From positions 41,659-105,658 of the forward strand of contig JAVVEM010000007.1 in assembly GCA_032250805.1 (NCBI GenBank): a DNA stretch of 64,000 bases, read 5' to 3'. A program made the translations under genes and the position numbers. How positions within the stretch are numbered: the stretch's first letter is position 1; every line of letters starts with the position of its first letter. Source of the DNA: B18-G4 sp032250805. Its GTDB lineage: Bacteria > Bacteroidota > Bacteroidia > Bacteroidales > B18-G4. This document shows, piece after piece, positions 18,461 through 28,145 of this stretch. Below the pieces are notes generated by a model that saw only the letters and a program-made list of their open reading frames with translations, had not been told where the DNA came from and ran no database searches.

Positions 18461-19201
18461 TCAGATTTGTTCGTCTGCCGGTACATTCTTGTAAAAGCTC
18501 ATGGTACGAATGTTCTTGTTTTTTTCGTCTGAAGAAATATTTCCATCCAGAAGTCTGATGATCCTGTGGGCATGTTGAGCGATATCTTCTTCGTGAGTAA
18601 CCAGAATAATTGTATTACCCGCTTTATGGATCTCCTCAAGCAGCCCCATAATCTCGATCGATACTTTTGAATCGAGGTTTCCGGTTGGTTCATCTGCAAG
18701 GATGATGGATGGATGATTAACCAGGGCGCGGGCTACAGCAACACGTTGCCGCTGTCCGCCCGACAGTTCATTGGGTTTGTGCATCATCCTGTCAGACAAC
18801 TGTACATCGGCAAGCACTTTCTTTGCACGCTCAATACGTGTGGCCTTATTCATTCCGGCATAGATCAATGGAAGAGTTACATTTTCAAGTGCTGTCGACC
18901 TTGGAAGCAGGTTGAATACCTGGAAAATAAACCCGATCTCTTTATTGCGGATCTCGGCCAGTTGGTTATCGTTCATTTTACTAACGTCATGCCCGTTCAG
19001 GAAATAACTTCCCGAGGTAGGGGTGTCGAGGCAACCCAATAGGTTCATGAGTGTTGATTTGCCTGAACCCGATGGCCCCATCAGAGCTACAAACTCATTG
19101 CGTTGTATTGTAAGCGTAATGCTACGCAGGGCTTTAACCGTTTCAGTACCAACGACAAAATGTCTGGCAATGTCATTTAATCTGATAACTTCCTGGTTCA
19201 T
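18461..19201 (-). CDS. ABC transporter ATP-binding protein (LolD/MacB/FtsE type)
   Basis: 246 residues with Walker A GPSGSGKST, Q-loop FQVFNLLP, signature LSGGQRQR, Walker B ILADEPTGNLD and H-loop VTHEED. It falls in the LolD/MacB/FtsE group of cytoplasmic ATPases. A 20-odd-residue C-terminal tail after SSDEKN is not part of the core fold. No permease gene is adjacent, so the partner and substrate are unknown. The adenosyltransferase follows directly. Confidence 0.9.
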   Translation of the reverse strand: MNQEVIRLNDIARHFVVGTETVKALRSITLTIQRNEFVALMGPSGSGKSTLMNLLGCLDTPTSGSYFLNGHDVSKMNDNQLAEIRNKEIGFIFQVFNLLPRSTALENVTLPLIYAGMNKATRIERAKKVLADVQLSDRMMHKPNELSGGQRQRVAVARALVNHPSIILADEPTGNLDSKVSIEIMGLLEEIHKAGNTIILVTHEEDIAQHAHRIIRLLDGNISSDEKNKNIRTMSFYKNVPADEQI

Positions 19202-19217
19202 AAATTGATGTTTTATG

Positions 19218-19225
19218 CAAATGTA
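19218..19225 (-). promoter_or_regulatory. Bacteroidota -7 element before the ABC ATPase
   Basis: TACATTTG on the minus strand, exact TAnnTTTG, 17 bp before the ATG at 19201. No clear -33 element. Confidence 0.45.
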
Positions 19226-19328
19226 ACAAATAATCTTCGCGATTGTTATTTTGACTGTGAATGTTTATTTTCGTTTAAATATCTGCCATTGTTCATTGGT
19301 ATTCGAGTAAAAATGAATTGAACAAAAC

Positions 19329-20126
19329 TCAAAATCTCAGGGTGAAGTGTTGTTTTTCGATATCCTTCCTGAAAAGCAATATTCCTGTTCTGAAAAGATC
19401 GATCGATATGCTGACTTCTTGATGGGCGATGATCTCTTTCCATGCTTTTTCCATTCCTTTCGACCAGTGAATATCATCGATCACAACCAAACTGTTGGCG
19501 TGTAATTTGGGCAGCAAGCTTTTAAAATAAGAAAGTGTGGGTTTTTCTTTATGATTGCCATCAATAAATACCATGTCGAGTTTTTTAAAACCCGACAATA
19601 TTTTTGGAAGCCATTTATCAAAATTTCCCTGCACAAGTTCTATATTTTTTATTTCAAGGCTTCTAAAACCATCGAGGGCCTTCTGGGCAATTACAGCGCA
19701 ACCTTCAATGCTCACCAAACGACTGTTGGGTGCGGCACATGCCATATACATTGTGCTTATGCCCATAGCTGTACCGATCTCCAGAATATCCTCCGGAGCC
19801 GCATACAGCGTGAGCCGGTATAGCAGCCTGCCCATTTTTTTATTCACCGACGAATGCCGGGCCACTTCTTTTACCTGTCTGAACCGGGTTTTATAGGCTG
19901 CATGGGAAGCCCCGGAGCCAAAATCTGTTGTTTCAAGCAGGCTTTTTTGCCGCAACAACCTGGCACGGTGTTTTTCAATATGATTGCACGGAATCTCCGG
20001 TTCAGGGTCCTGGATCACTTCTGTATAGAATTTATATACAAAAGGAGAATGGACTTTAAACTTAGATTTTGCACGCAGGCAATAGCCCGGGTACTTTAAC
20101 AACGAATTGATCTGTGGAGTAATCAA
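19329..20126 (-). CDS. Class I SAM-dependent methyltransferase
   Basis: 265 residues with an O-methyltransferase-like Rossmann core: ILEIGTAMGISTMYMA (motif I, about 113-128), VSIEG, then MVFIDGNHKEKPTLSYF (about 190-206) and VVIDDIHWSKGMEKAW. The Asp and His pattern around FIDGNH resembles metal-dependent catechol-type enzymes, but the substrate cannot be read. The N-terminus AKSKFKVHSPFVYKFY is family-conserved. It starts 2 bp after the stop of the upstream secreted-protein gene, so the two form an operon. Confidence 0.85.
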   Translation of the reverse strand: MITPQINSLLKYPGYCLRAKSKFKVHSPFVYKFYTEVIQDPEPEIPCNHIEKHRARLLRQKSLLETTDFGSGASHAAYKTRFRQVKEVARHSSVNKKMGRLLYRLTLYAAPEDILEIGTAMGISTMYMACAAPNSRLVSIEGCAVIAQKALDGFRSLEIKNIELVQGNFDKWLPKILSGFKKLDMVFIDGNHKEKPTLSYFKSLLPKLHANSLVVIDDIHWSKGMEKAWKEIIAHQEVSISIDLFRTGILLFRKDIEKQHFTLRF

Positions 20127-20128
20127 TT

Positions 20129-21691
20129 TTAATTGAATGCTAGTTTATGAAAATAAAAGATTGTTCTTTTCCCTCCAGATATCCTGTTGTTCTTTATCGT
20201 CTGATAGCCGTAGCAGATGAAGTAGTTGTTATACCAGTGGATGATCCGGCTGCCCAGGTCTTCCATGACCTTGTCGCCTTTATAAAATTTTTCGAGGTTT
20301 ATATTTTGCAGGGAACCCGGCTCCCTGCCGCTTCCCATCATCTTATAATTAACTTTATTTGCATTGCTGTAGAACAGGGCAAGTTCATCACCGCTGACAA
20401 AGCTGCCGGTATATTTTGAAAGATTAAATGTGAGAATGCCTATAAGCTCAACACCATTATCCCAATTCATTTCGCCCTGCCTGTTAAATGAAGCCACGAT
20501 GCCTGATATATACTTAAATCCGTCAAAAACAGTATAGGTTTGTGGTATAGGCCTGCCGTAATAGTCATAATACATGTTTGTAACTGTACGGTATTCGGGA
20601 TAATAGGCTTCGGAAATAATTACAAATTCATTGTCATAGTGAACGACATCATGAAGGAGCACAGTATAATCAAGTGAATATTCTTCGCCCTTATTTTTTT
20701 GTTTTTCGGCTTTTCGTCTTACTTCGGCGAGGGTTTTACTGCTGAGTGAGCGGTACATTTCCTCAAATTCCAGAAAATTATAATAATTGATCAATGTTTG
20801 TGTTTCACCTTCGAAGCGACAGAAAAAATATCCGGCCGATTCTATGCCCTCTTCGTCGGTGGTGCTCCTGAGCTTAGCAGCATGATTATGATACGTCCCG
20901 GCAATCAGAAGTGTGTCGCCTTCTGTTGATGCGATCCGTGCTTCGTTCAATACCTTGTTTTCGATTACGGTGTTGATCATGAATGTTTTAATTACCTGCC
21001 CGTTGGCATTGGCCTTCAATACGATAATGGCATTTTGTTTTTTCCCAAGGTAGTTATCTACAACAAAATACCAGTTTCTCTGTGTATCATCGTAAAACAT
21101 TTGCTGTATAATGTTCAGACCTTCAATTTCGGGATTAATAATTTTAACAGCGCCTGATATCAGGTCAAGCATGGCAATCTGTGGTTCGTATGAAGAATTG
21201 TTGAGGGCTACAACGGCTTGTTCGTCTACAATCTCAAATCCCACCGGTTCTGAATTTTCAGGGATGCTGGCATTGATCAGGGCAAAGCTATCGATATCAT
21301 AGTCAAGCCTCAGTACCTGGAAATTGTAGGGAGACTTTTGCTTGTCTTCGTCGATAAAAAACAGATATGTGTACTGTGCATCGGCGGCGTAGCCTTTGAA
21401 TTTGGCACCGTATATCAGTGCTGTATCTGCCACCCATTGCTGCTTAAAATGTTTATTGTACATGGCAAAATGCCACCGTCGGGTGTCTTCGGCTTTTCCG
21501 GCCTGATTGCTTTCGAAGAATACAAATACGCCGTTTTTCCCACAGGGTATCAGCTGATAGTCTTCCATATCGAGGTTGGCATTGAGCTCAACCCTGATAG
21601 GATCTTTATTCTGTGCTGCCGCATGATGAGCCAGTCCTGAAGCCAGCCAAAATGATAGCAGGATGAGTATGTGAAAGCCAGTCTTAAGCAT
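20129..21691 (-). CDS. Secreted protein of unknown function
   Basis: 520 residues with a clear Sec signal peptide (hydrophobic core about 5-18, cut near AAAQ at 24-27). The rest reads as repeated beta segments with aromatic ends (TYLFFIDEDK, QIAMLDLISG, RNWYFVVDNYLG), suggesting a beta-propeller-like fold. I recognise no named family. The ATG at 21691 is chosen over one 69 bp earlier because it begins the signal peptide. Operon with the methyltransferase. Confidence 0.75.
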   Translation of the reverse strand: MLKTGFHILILLSFWLASGLAHHAAAQNKDPIRVELNANLDMEDYQLIPCGKNGVFVFFESNQAGKAEDTRRWHFAMYNKHFKQQWVADTALIYGAKFKGYAADAQYTYLFFIDEDKQKSPYNFQVLRLDYDIDSFALINASIPENSEPVGFEIVDEQAVVALNNSSYEPQIAMLDLISGAVKIINPEIEGLNIIQQMFYDDTQRNWYFVVDNYLGKKQNAIIVLKANANGQVIKTFMINTVIENKVLNEARIASTEGDTLLIAGTYHNHAAKLRSTTDEEGIESAGYFFCRFEGETQTLINYYNFLEFEEMYRSLSSKTLAEVRRKAEKQKNKGEEYSLDYTVLLHDVVHYDNEFVIISEAYYPEYRTVTNMYYDYYGRPIPQTYTVFDGFKYISGIVASFNRQGEMNWDNGVELIGILTFNLSKYTGSFVSGDELALFYSNANKVNYKMMGSGREPGSLQNINLEKFYKGDKVMEDLGSRIIHWYNNYFICYGYQTIKNNRISGGKRTIFYFHKLAFN

Positions 21692-21773
21692 TGCCTTATT
21701 GTAACACAATAATAACACATTTTTTGATGAATTATTTGGTGGAAATTCAAAAAATGACATATGGAAAAGAAAA

Positions 21774-21813
21774 AAGCCATTTCGACTCCTTTACATCGGA
21801 TTCAAAATGGCTT
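21774..21813 (-). terminator. Rho-independent terminator after the 830-residue T9SS protein
   Basis: Perfect 9-bp stem AAGCCATTT / AAATGGCTT (21774-21782 with 21805-21813). Read on the minus strand it is followed by a T-run. It lies 32 bp beyond the stop of the 21845 gene. Confidence 0.75.
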
Positions 21814-21844
21814 AAAGAGCTTCTTACAGAGGTAGCGCCTGCGC

Positions 21845-24337
21845 TTATTCTATGATCAGTTTTTCAGTTTTTGTGTTCCCTTCCATATCGGTAAAACGCA
21901 CAAGGTAAAGGCCTCCTGCGAGATTTTCAATACCAATGCTGGCTGATCCTGTAAAGGCGACTTCTTCAGTAACTGCAGTCCCGCTCTGTGAAAATATCCT
22001 TGCAATGACCTCTTCATGGCTGCTACTGCTGATATAGATCCTGTTTTTTGCCGGATTGGGGTATATGATGATCTTTGCATTAAATGAATTCACTTCGTTG
22101 ATGCCAATAACCTCAACGCCGGTAATTTTAATCTCATCGAACTCCCATGTTGCCGATTCAGAGTCTGATGAAACAAAAACAAAAGCCACATAAACGGTTT
22201 CGCCATCATATGCTGAAACATCTATATCTCCGCTTGGCGTCCATTCCCAGCTTCCTGCCGATAGTTCGCATTCGATGGTTTGCCAGTTGCCGCTATATGG
22301 ATCGGTGCCATCGTAATCGGTTGCAATGAGCACATCCGGTGCCGGTCCGTTATAGTTCATTGCCGACTGGAATGAAAATATTTCTGAAGTATAATTGTCG
22401 AAATTCATCGGGGGCGAGATCAGCCAGTCTTCATTTTCGTAAAACGAGCCATTGTCGTATCCGCTGATCTGGGCACAGGGGGTTCCGTTCACACCAAAAG
22501 TATTGTCGCGTGTCCAGACCTGGTCTCCCAGAACACTTATCCTCTGCCAGTTGCCCCAGCCTTCGTCAAAGCCTTGCTCTTCAATAATGGCGACATTGGC
22601 TGTTGTGGCAGAGGCTGTGGGAGCTGTTCCTTCAACTTTATAGTCGATGTTTACTCCGGCATTGGTATATGGATAAATGGTAAAATAATAGGTTTCGCCG
22701 GTTCCGAGGCCTTCGAAGTTGCACATTTCGCTCCCATAGGCAACATTCAGGGCAGCACTGCCGTCGCTAAGGTTGGCATCATCAGAAACGGGTATTCCGT
22801 CAGCGGGTGCGGTAAAAGTACTTTCGCTGCTGCCAAGTACAAGATAAGCGGTTGGCAATTGGGTTCCGGTAGCATCGGTCCAGCTGAGTTTAATGCCGGG
22901 ACCTGTAGCTATTGCTGCAAAATCTTCAGGATAATTGGTGGGTTCGGGGCTCAGGCCGCCCGCAATAGCGATGATATTGTCTACCTCCCATGTAGAAGCC
23001 TGGCTGGTGGTGGAGGTATATTTGAAGGCGAGGTATGTTGCCGGGCTTATTGCTGTTGTCATGTCAACAGCTCCTGAAGCCGTCCATGCCCAACTGCCTC
23101 CCGACAGTGTTCCTCCGAGCGATTCCCAGCTGGCCGAATTCGGATCACCACCACCGTCGTAATCGGTTGATGCGAGAACTTCCAGCACCGGTCCCGAATA
23201 GTTCATGGCCGTCATATAGGAGAGTGTAACTACGCCATATTCGCTCAGGTCGAGGGCCGGTGAGATCAACCAGTCTTCATTGTCAAGCGGAGCACCCGAA
23301 TACCCATTCATTTTTGCACAAGGGGTTCCGTTAACGCCGTGAATGTCATCAATTTCCCAGATCTGATCACCCACAACGCTGATGGTTTGCCAGCTTCCAA
23401 AGCCGTCATCGAAATTCTGACTCAAAACAACATTGATATCGGCTGTTGTAGCGCTCACCTGGGGGGGCATGCCGTCGGTTTTGTAATCTACATCCGAACC
23501 TCCGTTGGTATAAGGGAATATGACAAAGAAATACTGTGTATTTCCGTCCAGGTTGTCGAATGTGCACATTTCTTCGCCATAAGCTGCATTGTAAGCGCCT
23601 TCACCGTCGGAAAGGTCGAAGTCGTCGGCTACAGTGATGCCATCTTCAGGGGGAAGAATTTTAGCAAAAGTGGCTACTTTAATCAGGTAAGCATTTGGCA
23701 GTTGCTCACCGATAGCATCAGTCCACTCCAGATTGATACTTATACCTGATGCTTCGGCAGTAAAATCAGTGGGGTAATTGGTTGGTTCGGGCTGAATGCC
23801 TGCTCCCTGAATGCTGAAGTCGTCGTAATAAACCACTCCTCCGGTATTTCCGTCTTCTCCATAAACGCGTACTTCGAAACGAAAACCATCGGCGTTTGCC
23901 GGAGCAGTAAGTGTATAAGTATAGTGCTGCCATTCCGTATTATTTCCGGAATATGTTCCGGGCCGCAGTTCCTGCTGATTGTCATCAAGGTAGGTTGTGC
24001 CATCCAGCCAGTATGACCAAATTCTTGTGCGGGCTTCTGTTGAGTTATCGAAAAACCAGTAGCTGATGGTATAGCTTGCCCCGCCAATGATGCCCGAAAC
24101 GTCCTGCTGCAAGTCCTGGGTGCCGTCGGATGAGGAAGTATGTTGTGCCGAATATGACCCTCCGTGAACGGGGCTGGCAGCCTGGGTAATATTTTCAGCC
24201 TTGTTCCAGCTTGTGGGGTTATTCGGATCGTCCCAGGCTTCAAGGTCACCGTTTAATATAAGTTCCTGTGCCTGGCTGATACCCGAAACAGTAAATGTGA
24301 AAGCTGCAAGCAACAGCATATAGTAAAGTTTTTTCAT
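21845..24337 (-). CDS. Secreted modular protein with two choice-of-anchor J domains and T9SS sorting domain
   Basis: 830 residues, exported by Sec (signal peptide 1-23, ISQAQ) and then the type IX system. Order: an N-terminal jelly-roll-like domain (about 25-180, beginning LILNGDLEAW), an Fn3-like domain (about 190-300), a choice-of-anchor J domain (about 305-460, with NEDWLISPALDL), a second Fn3-like and a second anchor J (about 465-740), and a T9SS C-terminal domain (about 755-830, with IIYPNPAKNRIYI and a GLYLVRF strand). No catalytic domain is visible. Probably a cell-surface or released adhesin or binding protein. Close kin of the next gene. Confidence 0.88.
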   Translation of the reverse strand: MKKLYYMLLLAAFTFTVSGISQAQELILNGDLEAWDDPNNPTSWNKAENITQAASPVHGGSYSAQHTSSSDGTQDLQQDVSGIIGGASYTISYWFFDNSTEARTRIWSYWLDGTTYLDDNQQELRPGTYSGNNTEWQHYTYTLTAPANADGFRFEVRVYGEDGNTGGVVYYDDFSIQGAGIQPEPTNYPTDFTAEASGISINLEWTDAIGEQLPNAYLIKVATFAKILPPEDGITVADDFDLSDGEGAYNAAYGEEMCTFDNLDGNTQYFFVIFPYTNGGSDVDYKTDGMPPQVSATTADINVVLSQNFDDGFGSWQTISVVGDQIWEIDDIHGVNGTPCAKMNGYSGAPLDNEDWLISPALDLSEYGVVTLSYMTAMNYSGPVLEVLASTDYDGGGDPNSASWESLGGTLSGGSWAWTASGAVDMTTAISPATYLAFKYTSTTSQASTWEVDNIIAIAGGLSPEPTNYPEDFAAIATGPGIKLSWTDATGTQLPTAYLVLGSSESTFTAPADGIPVSDDANLSDGSAALNVAYGSEMCNFEGLGTGETYYFTIYPYTNAGVNIDYKVEGTAPTASATTANVAIIEEQGFDEGWGNWQRISVLGDQVWTRDNTFGVNGTPCAQISGYDNGSFYENEDWLISPPMNFDNYTSEIFSFQSAMNYNGPAPDVLIATDYDGTDPYSGNWQTIECELSAGSWEWTPSGDIDVSAYDGETVYVAFVFVSSDSESATWEFDEIKITGVEVIGINEVNSFNAKIIIYPNPAKNRIYISSSSHEEVIARIFSQSGTAVTEEVAFTGSASIGIENLAGGLYLVRFTDMEGNTKTEKLIIE

Positions 24338-24370
24338 AATGTATATGGTTTAATAGGTTAATGTTGAGAT

Positions 24371-24410
24371 GCAAAAGTCATCCCTGTATGTTTTCAGGAA
24401 TGACTTTTGC
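24371..24410 (-). terminator. Hairpin terminator after the 1157-residue T9SS protein
   Basis: GCAAAAGTCAT at 24371-24381 pairs with ATGACTTTTGC at 24400-24410, with CCTG/CAGG extending the stem. It lies 17 bp beyond the stop of the 24427 gene on the minus strand. Confidence 0.65.
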
Positions 24411-24426
24411 AATTATTTATGCTATG

Positions 24427-27400
24427 TTATCGGATCACGAGTTTACCTGTCTTTACCTTCTGGGTTTCGGTAATATACCTGATAAAATAGATTCCTGCCT
24501 GAATATTTTCAAGGCTGATCACTTCTGATCCGTCTTGTATCCTGGTTTCGAATACCATTTGTCCGGCGATGGAATAAATGCTCATTGTGAGCATTTCGCC
24601 TGAAGTATTCACTACATGCAGGAGCCCCTTCGTTGGATTCGGGTAGACTTTTACCTGACCATCTGAATCAAATTCGCTGATCCCGATCGGTTGCACATCC
24701 ATATAATCTTCCTTCAGCACACTGTTTTCGCCATAGTCGTTGCTCACTGTGAGGCGCACATCATACAGGCCTACAGTATTATACACGATGGCACCCGGTT
24801 CCTGCAGGATTGAGTTAGCAGGCTCACCACCTTCGAATTCCCACAACCATCCGGTAACGATGCCTGTTGACAGATCGGTGAAGAAAACGTCCTGCCCCAC
24901 AGCCGGGTTTGTTGCATCTGCTTCAAAATCTGCCACTGGTGCATAGTCGACTGAGATATAGTCGGTCTCCAGCAGTGTAGATGTTTCGCCGTAATCATTT
25001 TCCACTTCGAGTGTAACATCATAGCTTCCTTGTGTATCGTACAGGATGCCTATTGGGTTTTGCTCGGTTGATGTGGCAGGTGTGCCGCCTTCAAAGGTCC
25101 ACAACCACGAAACAATGGTTCCGCCTGTCGACAGGTCGATAAAATCGGTTGTAGCACCAACGAGAACTGTTGCATCGGTTGCTTCAAAATTTGCTGTAGG
25201 TATGATCTGCGAGCATCCGGCCAAAGGTGTAGCCCAGATCGTATCTCCGTTGGCATTTACTGCTGCATATTCGGTCGATGCCGACCAGTTTTCTCCGAGG
25301 CCATTGTCGAGGCCCGGATCACATAATGTGAGCGACGGACCTGTACCATCGGCAAGCGTATCCCAGGGCATGATATCGTCATATCTGACGGAGTCGACAA
25401 ACATGCCGCCGGCATCCATCAGTTCGATCAGCTCTCCTCCATTGCTGAGTGCGCCACTGGTCCATTCGAGTGAAGATACACCGAAGGTGTTCATCATGGC
25501 ATTGGCATTTACAGCAACGAGCAGATATTCGGCAGGGTTGATGGTTACAGCGGGGAAGGTGAAACTTACCCCGGCCGAGAAATAAAAGTCAGTCATATCC
25601 ACCGCTTCCGTGCCGTTGTTGTACAATTCAATAAATTCCAGTGAATCATTGCCACTTTCCGGTGGGTTGTACATGATCTCAGTGATTACGATCTCAGGTT
25701 GTACATAGGGTTCAACAATTGAGAATGTACTCAGGCTTTCTCCAACATGACCTCCTCCCAGATCGGTGATCCTGACAATATAACTGTCGCCAAGGGCCTG
25801 TGTTGCCCAGATGTTCCAGATCCAGGTTCCCAGCGATGAAGCGATATTTGAAACAAGCAGCTGAGGTGTTGATGTATTGGTGTCGATCAGTTCAATTTCA
25901 ACATTACCCGTATAATTGATCGTGCTCCAGGTAATGTTGTGTGTTGAACCCTGTTCCCATTGCTCGCCACCGATGGGCGATGTAACATTTATGGTTGGTG
26001 CAGTGGGGAAGTTTTGTGTACCTGGTGTGCCGCCATTATCGGGGCTGGCATCCCAGTTGCTGCCAATGGTATTGTCGAGGTCGGGATCGAGCAGTGACAG
26101 GCTGGGGCCGTTGCCATCAGGATCGGTTGGCCATGGTGCACTGTCGGTATAGGGCACGTAATCGGCCTGGATCCTTCCCAGGTTGAATAGGTTCACATCA
26201 TCATTTCCATTGTTCAGCGCCCAGTTGGCCTGTAATGTACCGTCAAGGTCGGGGGTAAAAGGGAAGTTGCCGTCGGTGGCAACGGAAATGGTGTAATATT
26301 GGCCTGGCGAAAGGATTGTCCCGCCGGGGATGGCAATAGGTACATTTGACGAATTATTGTCCTGAATGAACCATCCTGATACATCTACGTTGCCTGAAGT
26401 GTTATTATAAAGCTCAATCCATTCTTCATCGGCCCCAACGGAGTTATACATGATCTCGTTGATCACGATATCTGCAGGAGCAGGTCCGTCGCCGACAACA
26501 AGAACATTGTCGACTTCCCATGTTGAAGAATTTGAAGAAGTAGAAGTATATTTAAATGCCAGGTATACAGCAGCACCACTCACACCCGACAGGTCGATAT
26601 CACCGGAAGGTGTCCATGCATAGCTGCCGGTCGACAGGGTTGCCGTTAAGGCTGTCCAGCTAGCTGTTGAGGGGTCGCCGCCACCGTCATAATTTGTTGA
26701 GTAGAGGATCTCAAGTACCGGGCCTGAATAGTTCATGGCGGTATAAAAGCTCAGTATTTCATTGGTGTACATGTCGAGGTTCATAGGAGAGGAGATCAGC
26801 CAGTCTTCATTTTCGTTTGATCCTCCTGAATAGCCATTCATATAGGCGCAATTCGAACCGCCAATGCCATAGGAGTTATCTCTGCTCCACTCCTGTGCTC
26901 CTGTTACGTTTACACGTTCCCAGGCCATCCAGCTCCAGTTGAAATCTTCATATAAAACAACATTGGTTGTTGTTGCCGTTGCTTCCGGGGCTGTTCCATC
27001 GGTTTTATAATCAATATCCGTGCCTGCATTCGTGTAAGGATATATGGCGAAATAGTACATTGTTGAGGTTGCCAGGTTTGAGAATGAATAGGCTTCCTGG
27101 CCGTAGTTAACATTTACGGCTCCAGCTCCGTCGCTAAGGTCGGGATCGTCGGGCACGGGTGTGCCATCAACAGGGGCTGTGATATTATCCTGTTCACTGA
27201 TAAAGAGAATATAGGCCGAAGGCAGCTGTGCGCCGGTAGCATCGGTCCAGCTAAGGCCGATCATATTACCTGCTGCCGTGGCAGCAAATGCCGTAGGATA
27301 GTTGGAGGGTTCGGGCAGCGGGCCGGTGCCAAAGCTCTGGCCGGTATTAATCGTTCCTGCTGTAGCAGTGATCGGGCCTGTCCACGTAAAGCTGCTGTAT

Positions 27401-27900
27401 TGTGTGCCGTTGCCGATAAGCTGCAGGGATTGCCCCAGAGGGGTCGTGCCTGGCTCTGACACGCCGATATCGGTAGATGTGAGGCCGCTGGCCGGGCCAT
27501 TTGTTGCAACCATGGTTCCTTCGTAGCTCAGAAACTGACCGGGAATAAGCGTGCCCTGATAGCTGAGGGCCATTCCGTCAGGACCGCCATTCTGAATGCT
27601 GTATCCATTTGCGGTATAATTATAATAATATATCGTAAAATTTCCAACAGTACTGCCTACCGTATACAGGTCCAGTGTAATGGTAGGGGTATACGTAACT
27701 CCACCGTTTCCGTTGTAAAGGTCGATCTGGAAGTCGGAGAGTGTATAACTTCCCGGATTCTCAAGAACGATCTCGAGCATTTCGTCAACATCTCCACCAT
27801 CGTTATCATAATGGATCTCATTGAACCAAACATTCTGACCCTGAAGGGTAAAGGCAAAAAGGGCTGTTAAAGCCACTAAGAGAGTAGTGATCTTTTTCAT
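24427..27900 (-). CDS. Secreted modular protein: lamin-tail, anchor J, PKD and T9SS domains
   Basis: 1157 residues. Order: signal peptide (1-21, LQGQ), a lamin-tail-like domain (about 22-195, VWFNEIHYDNDGGD), Fn3-like (about 200-310), choice-of-anchor J (about 315-480, NEDWLISSPMNL), a lamin-tail domain (about 485-640, INEIMYNSVGADEEWIELYN), a Kre9/KNH-like Ig domain (about 650-740, SPIGGEQWEQGSTHNITW), a second lamin-tail (about 745-900), two PKD domains (about 910-1075, each with WLWTFEGG- or WLWEFEGG-type cores) and a T9SS sorting domain (about 1085-1157, KVYPNPTKGLLHV). Surface-exposed or released; no enzyme domain visible. Confidence 0.88.
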   Translation of the reverse strand: MKKITTLLVALTALFAFTLQGQNVWFNEIHYDNDGGDVDEMLEIVLENPGSYTLSDFQIDLYNGNGGVTYTPTITLDLYTVGSTVGNFTIYYYNYTANGYSIQNGGPDGMALSYQGTLIPGQFLSYEGTMVATNGPASGLTSTDIGVSEPGTTPLGQSLQLIGNGTQYSSFTWTGPITATAGTINTGQSFGTGPLPEPSNYPTAFAATAAGNMIGLSWTDATGAQLPSAYILFISEQDNITAPVDGTPVPDDPDLSDGAGAVNVNYGQEAYSFSNLATSTMYYFAIYPYTNAGTDIDYKTDGTAPEATATTTNVVLYEDFNWSWMAWERVNVTGAQEWSRDNSYGIGGSNCAYMNGYSGGSNENEDWLISSPMNLDMYTNEILSFYTAMNYSGPVLEILYSTNYDGGGDPSTASWTALTATLSTGSYAWTPSGDIDLSGVSGAAVYLAFKYTSTSSNSSTWEVDNVLVVGDGPAPADIVINEIMYNSVGADEEWIELYNNTSGNVDVSGWFIQDNNSSNVPIAIPGGTILSPGQYYTISVATDGNFPFTPDLDGTLQANWALNNGNDDVNLFNLGRIQADYVPYTDSAPWPTDPDGNGPSLSLLDPDLDNTIGSNWDASPDNGGTPGTQNFPTAPTINVTSPIGGEQWEQGSTHNITWSTINYTGNVEIELIDTNTSTPQLLVSNIASSLGTWIWNIWATQALGDSYIVRITDLGGGHVGESLSTFSIVEPYVQPEIVITEIMYNPPESGNDSLEFIELYNNGTEAVDMTDFYFSAGVSFTFPAVTINPAEYLLVAVNANAMMNTFGVSSLEWTSGALSNGGELIELMDAGGMFVDSVRYDDIMPWDTLADGTGPSLTLCDPGLDNGLGENWSASTEYAAVNANGDTIWATPLAGCSQIIPTANFEATDATVLVGATTDFIDLSTGGTIVSWLWTFEGGTPATSTEQNPIGILYDTQGSYDVTLEVENDYGETSTLLETDYISVDYAPVADFEADATNPAVGQDVFFTDLSTGIVTGWLWEFEGGEPANSILQEPGAIVYNTVGLYDVRLTVSNDYGENSVLKEDYMDVQPIGISEFDSDGQVKVYPNPTKGLLHVVNTSGEMLTMSIYSIAGQMVFETRIQDGSEVISLENIQAGIYFIRYITETQKVKTGKLVIR

Positions 27901-28109
27901 AATACTGATATTTGTTAGTGCTTAAATTATTTGTTCAAACGAAACTTTCAATATACAAATATCATCATTTTGTGTCAAATGATCACGGCTAATCAATTAA
28001 ATATTTGTTAACAATTGTTGGAAAAAGTATGCATGGTTAAATGCCTGCCCCGGGGACCCGGTGGTCGCTAATCGGCATGGTCTATGGGGTTTCTAAAAAA
28101 CGGTAAATA

Positions 28110-28141
28110 AAAAAACCCCGCTGGGTTTCAACGGGGTTTTT
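28110..28141 (-). terminator. Rho-independent terminator of dnaK
   Basis: AAAAACCCCG and CGGGGTTTTT form a perfect stem around a 12-base loop (28111-28120 with 28132-28141); on the minus strand it is followed by a T-run. It starts 5 bp after the dnaK stop. Confidence 0.85.
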
Positions 28142-28145
28142 CAGT

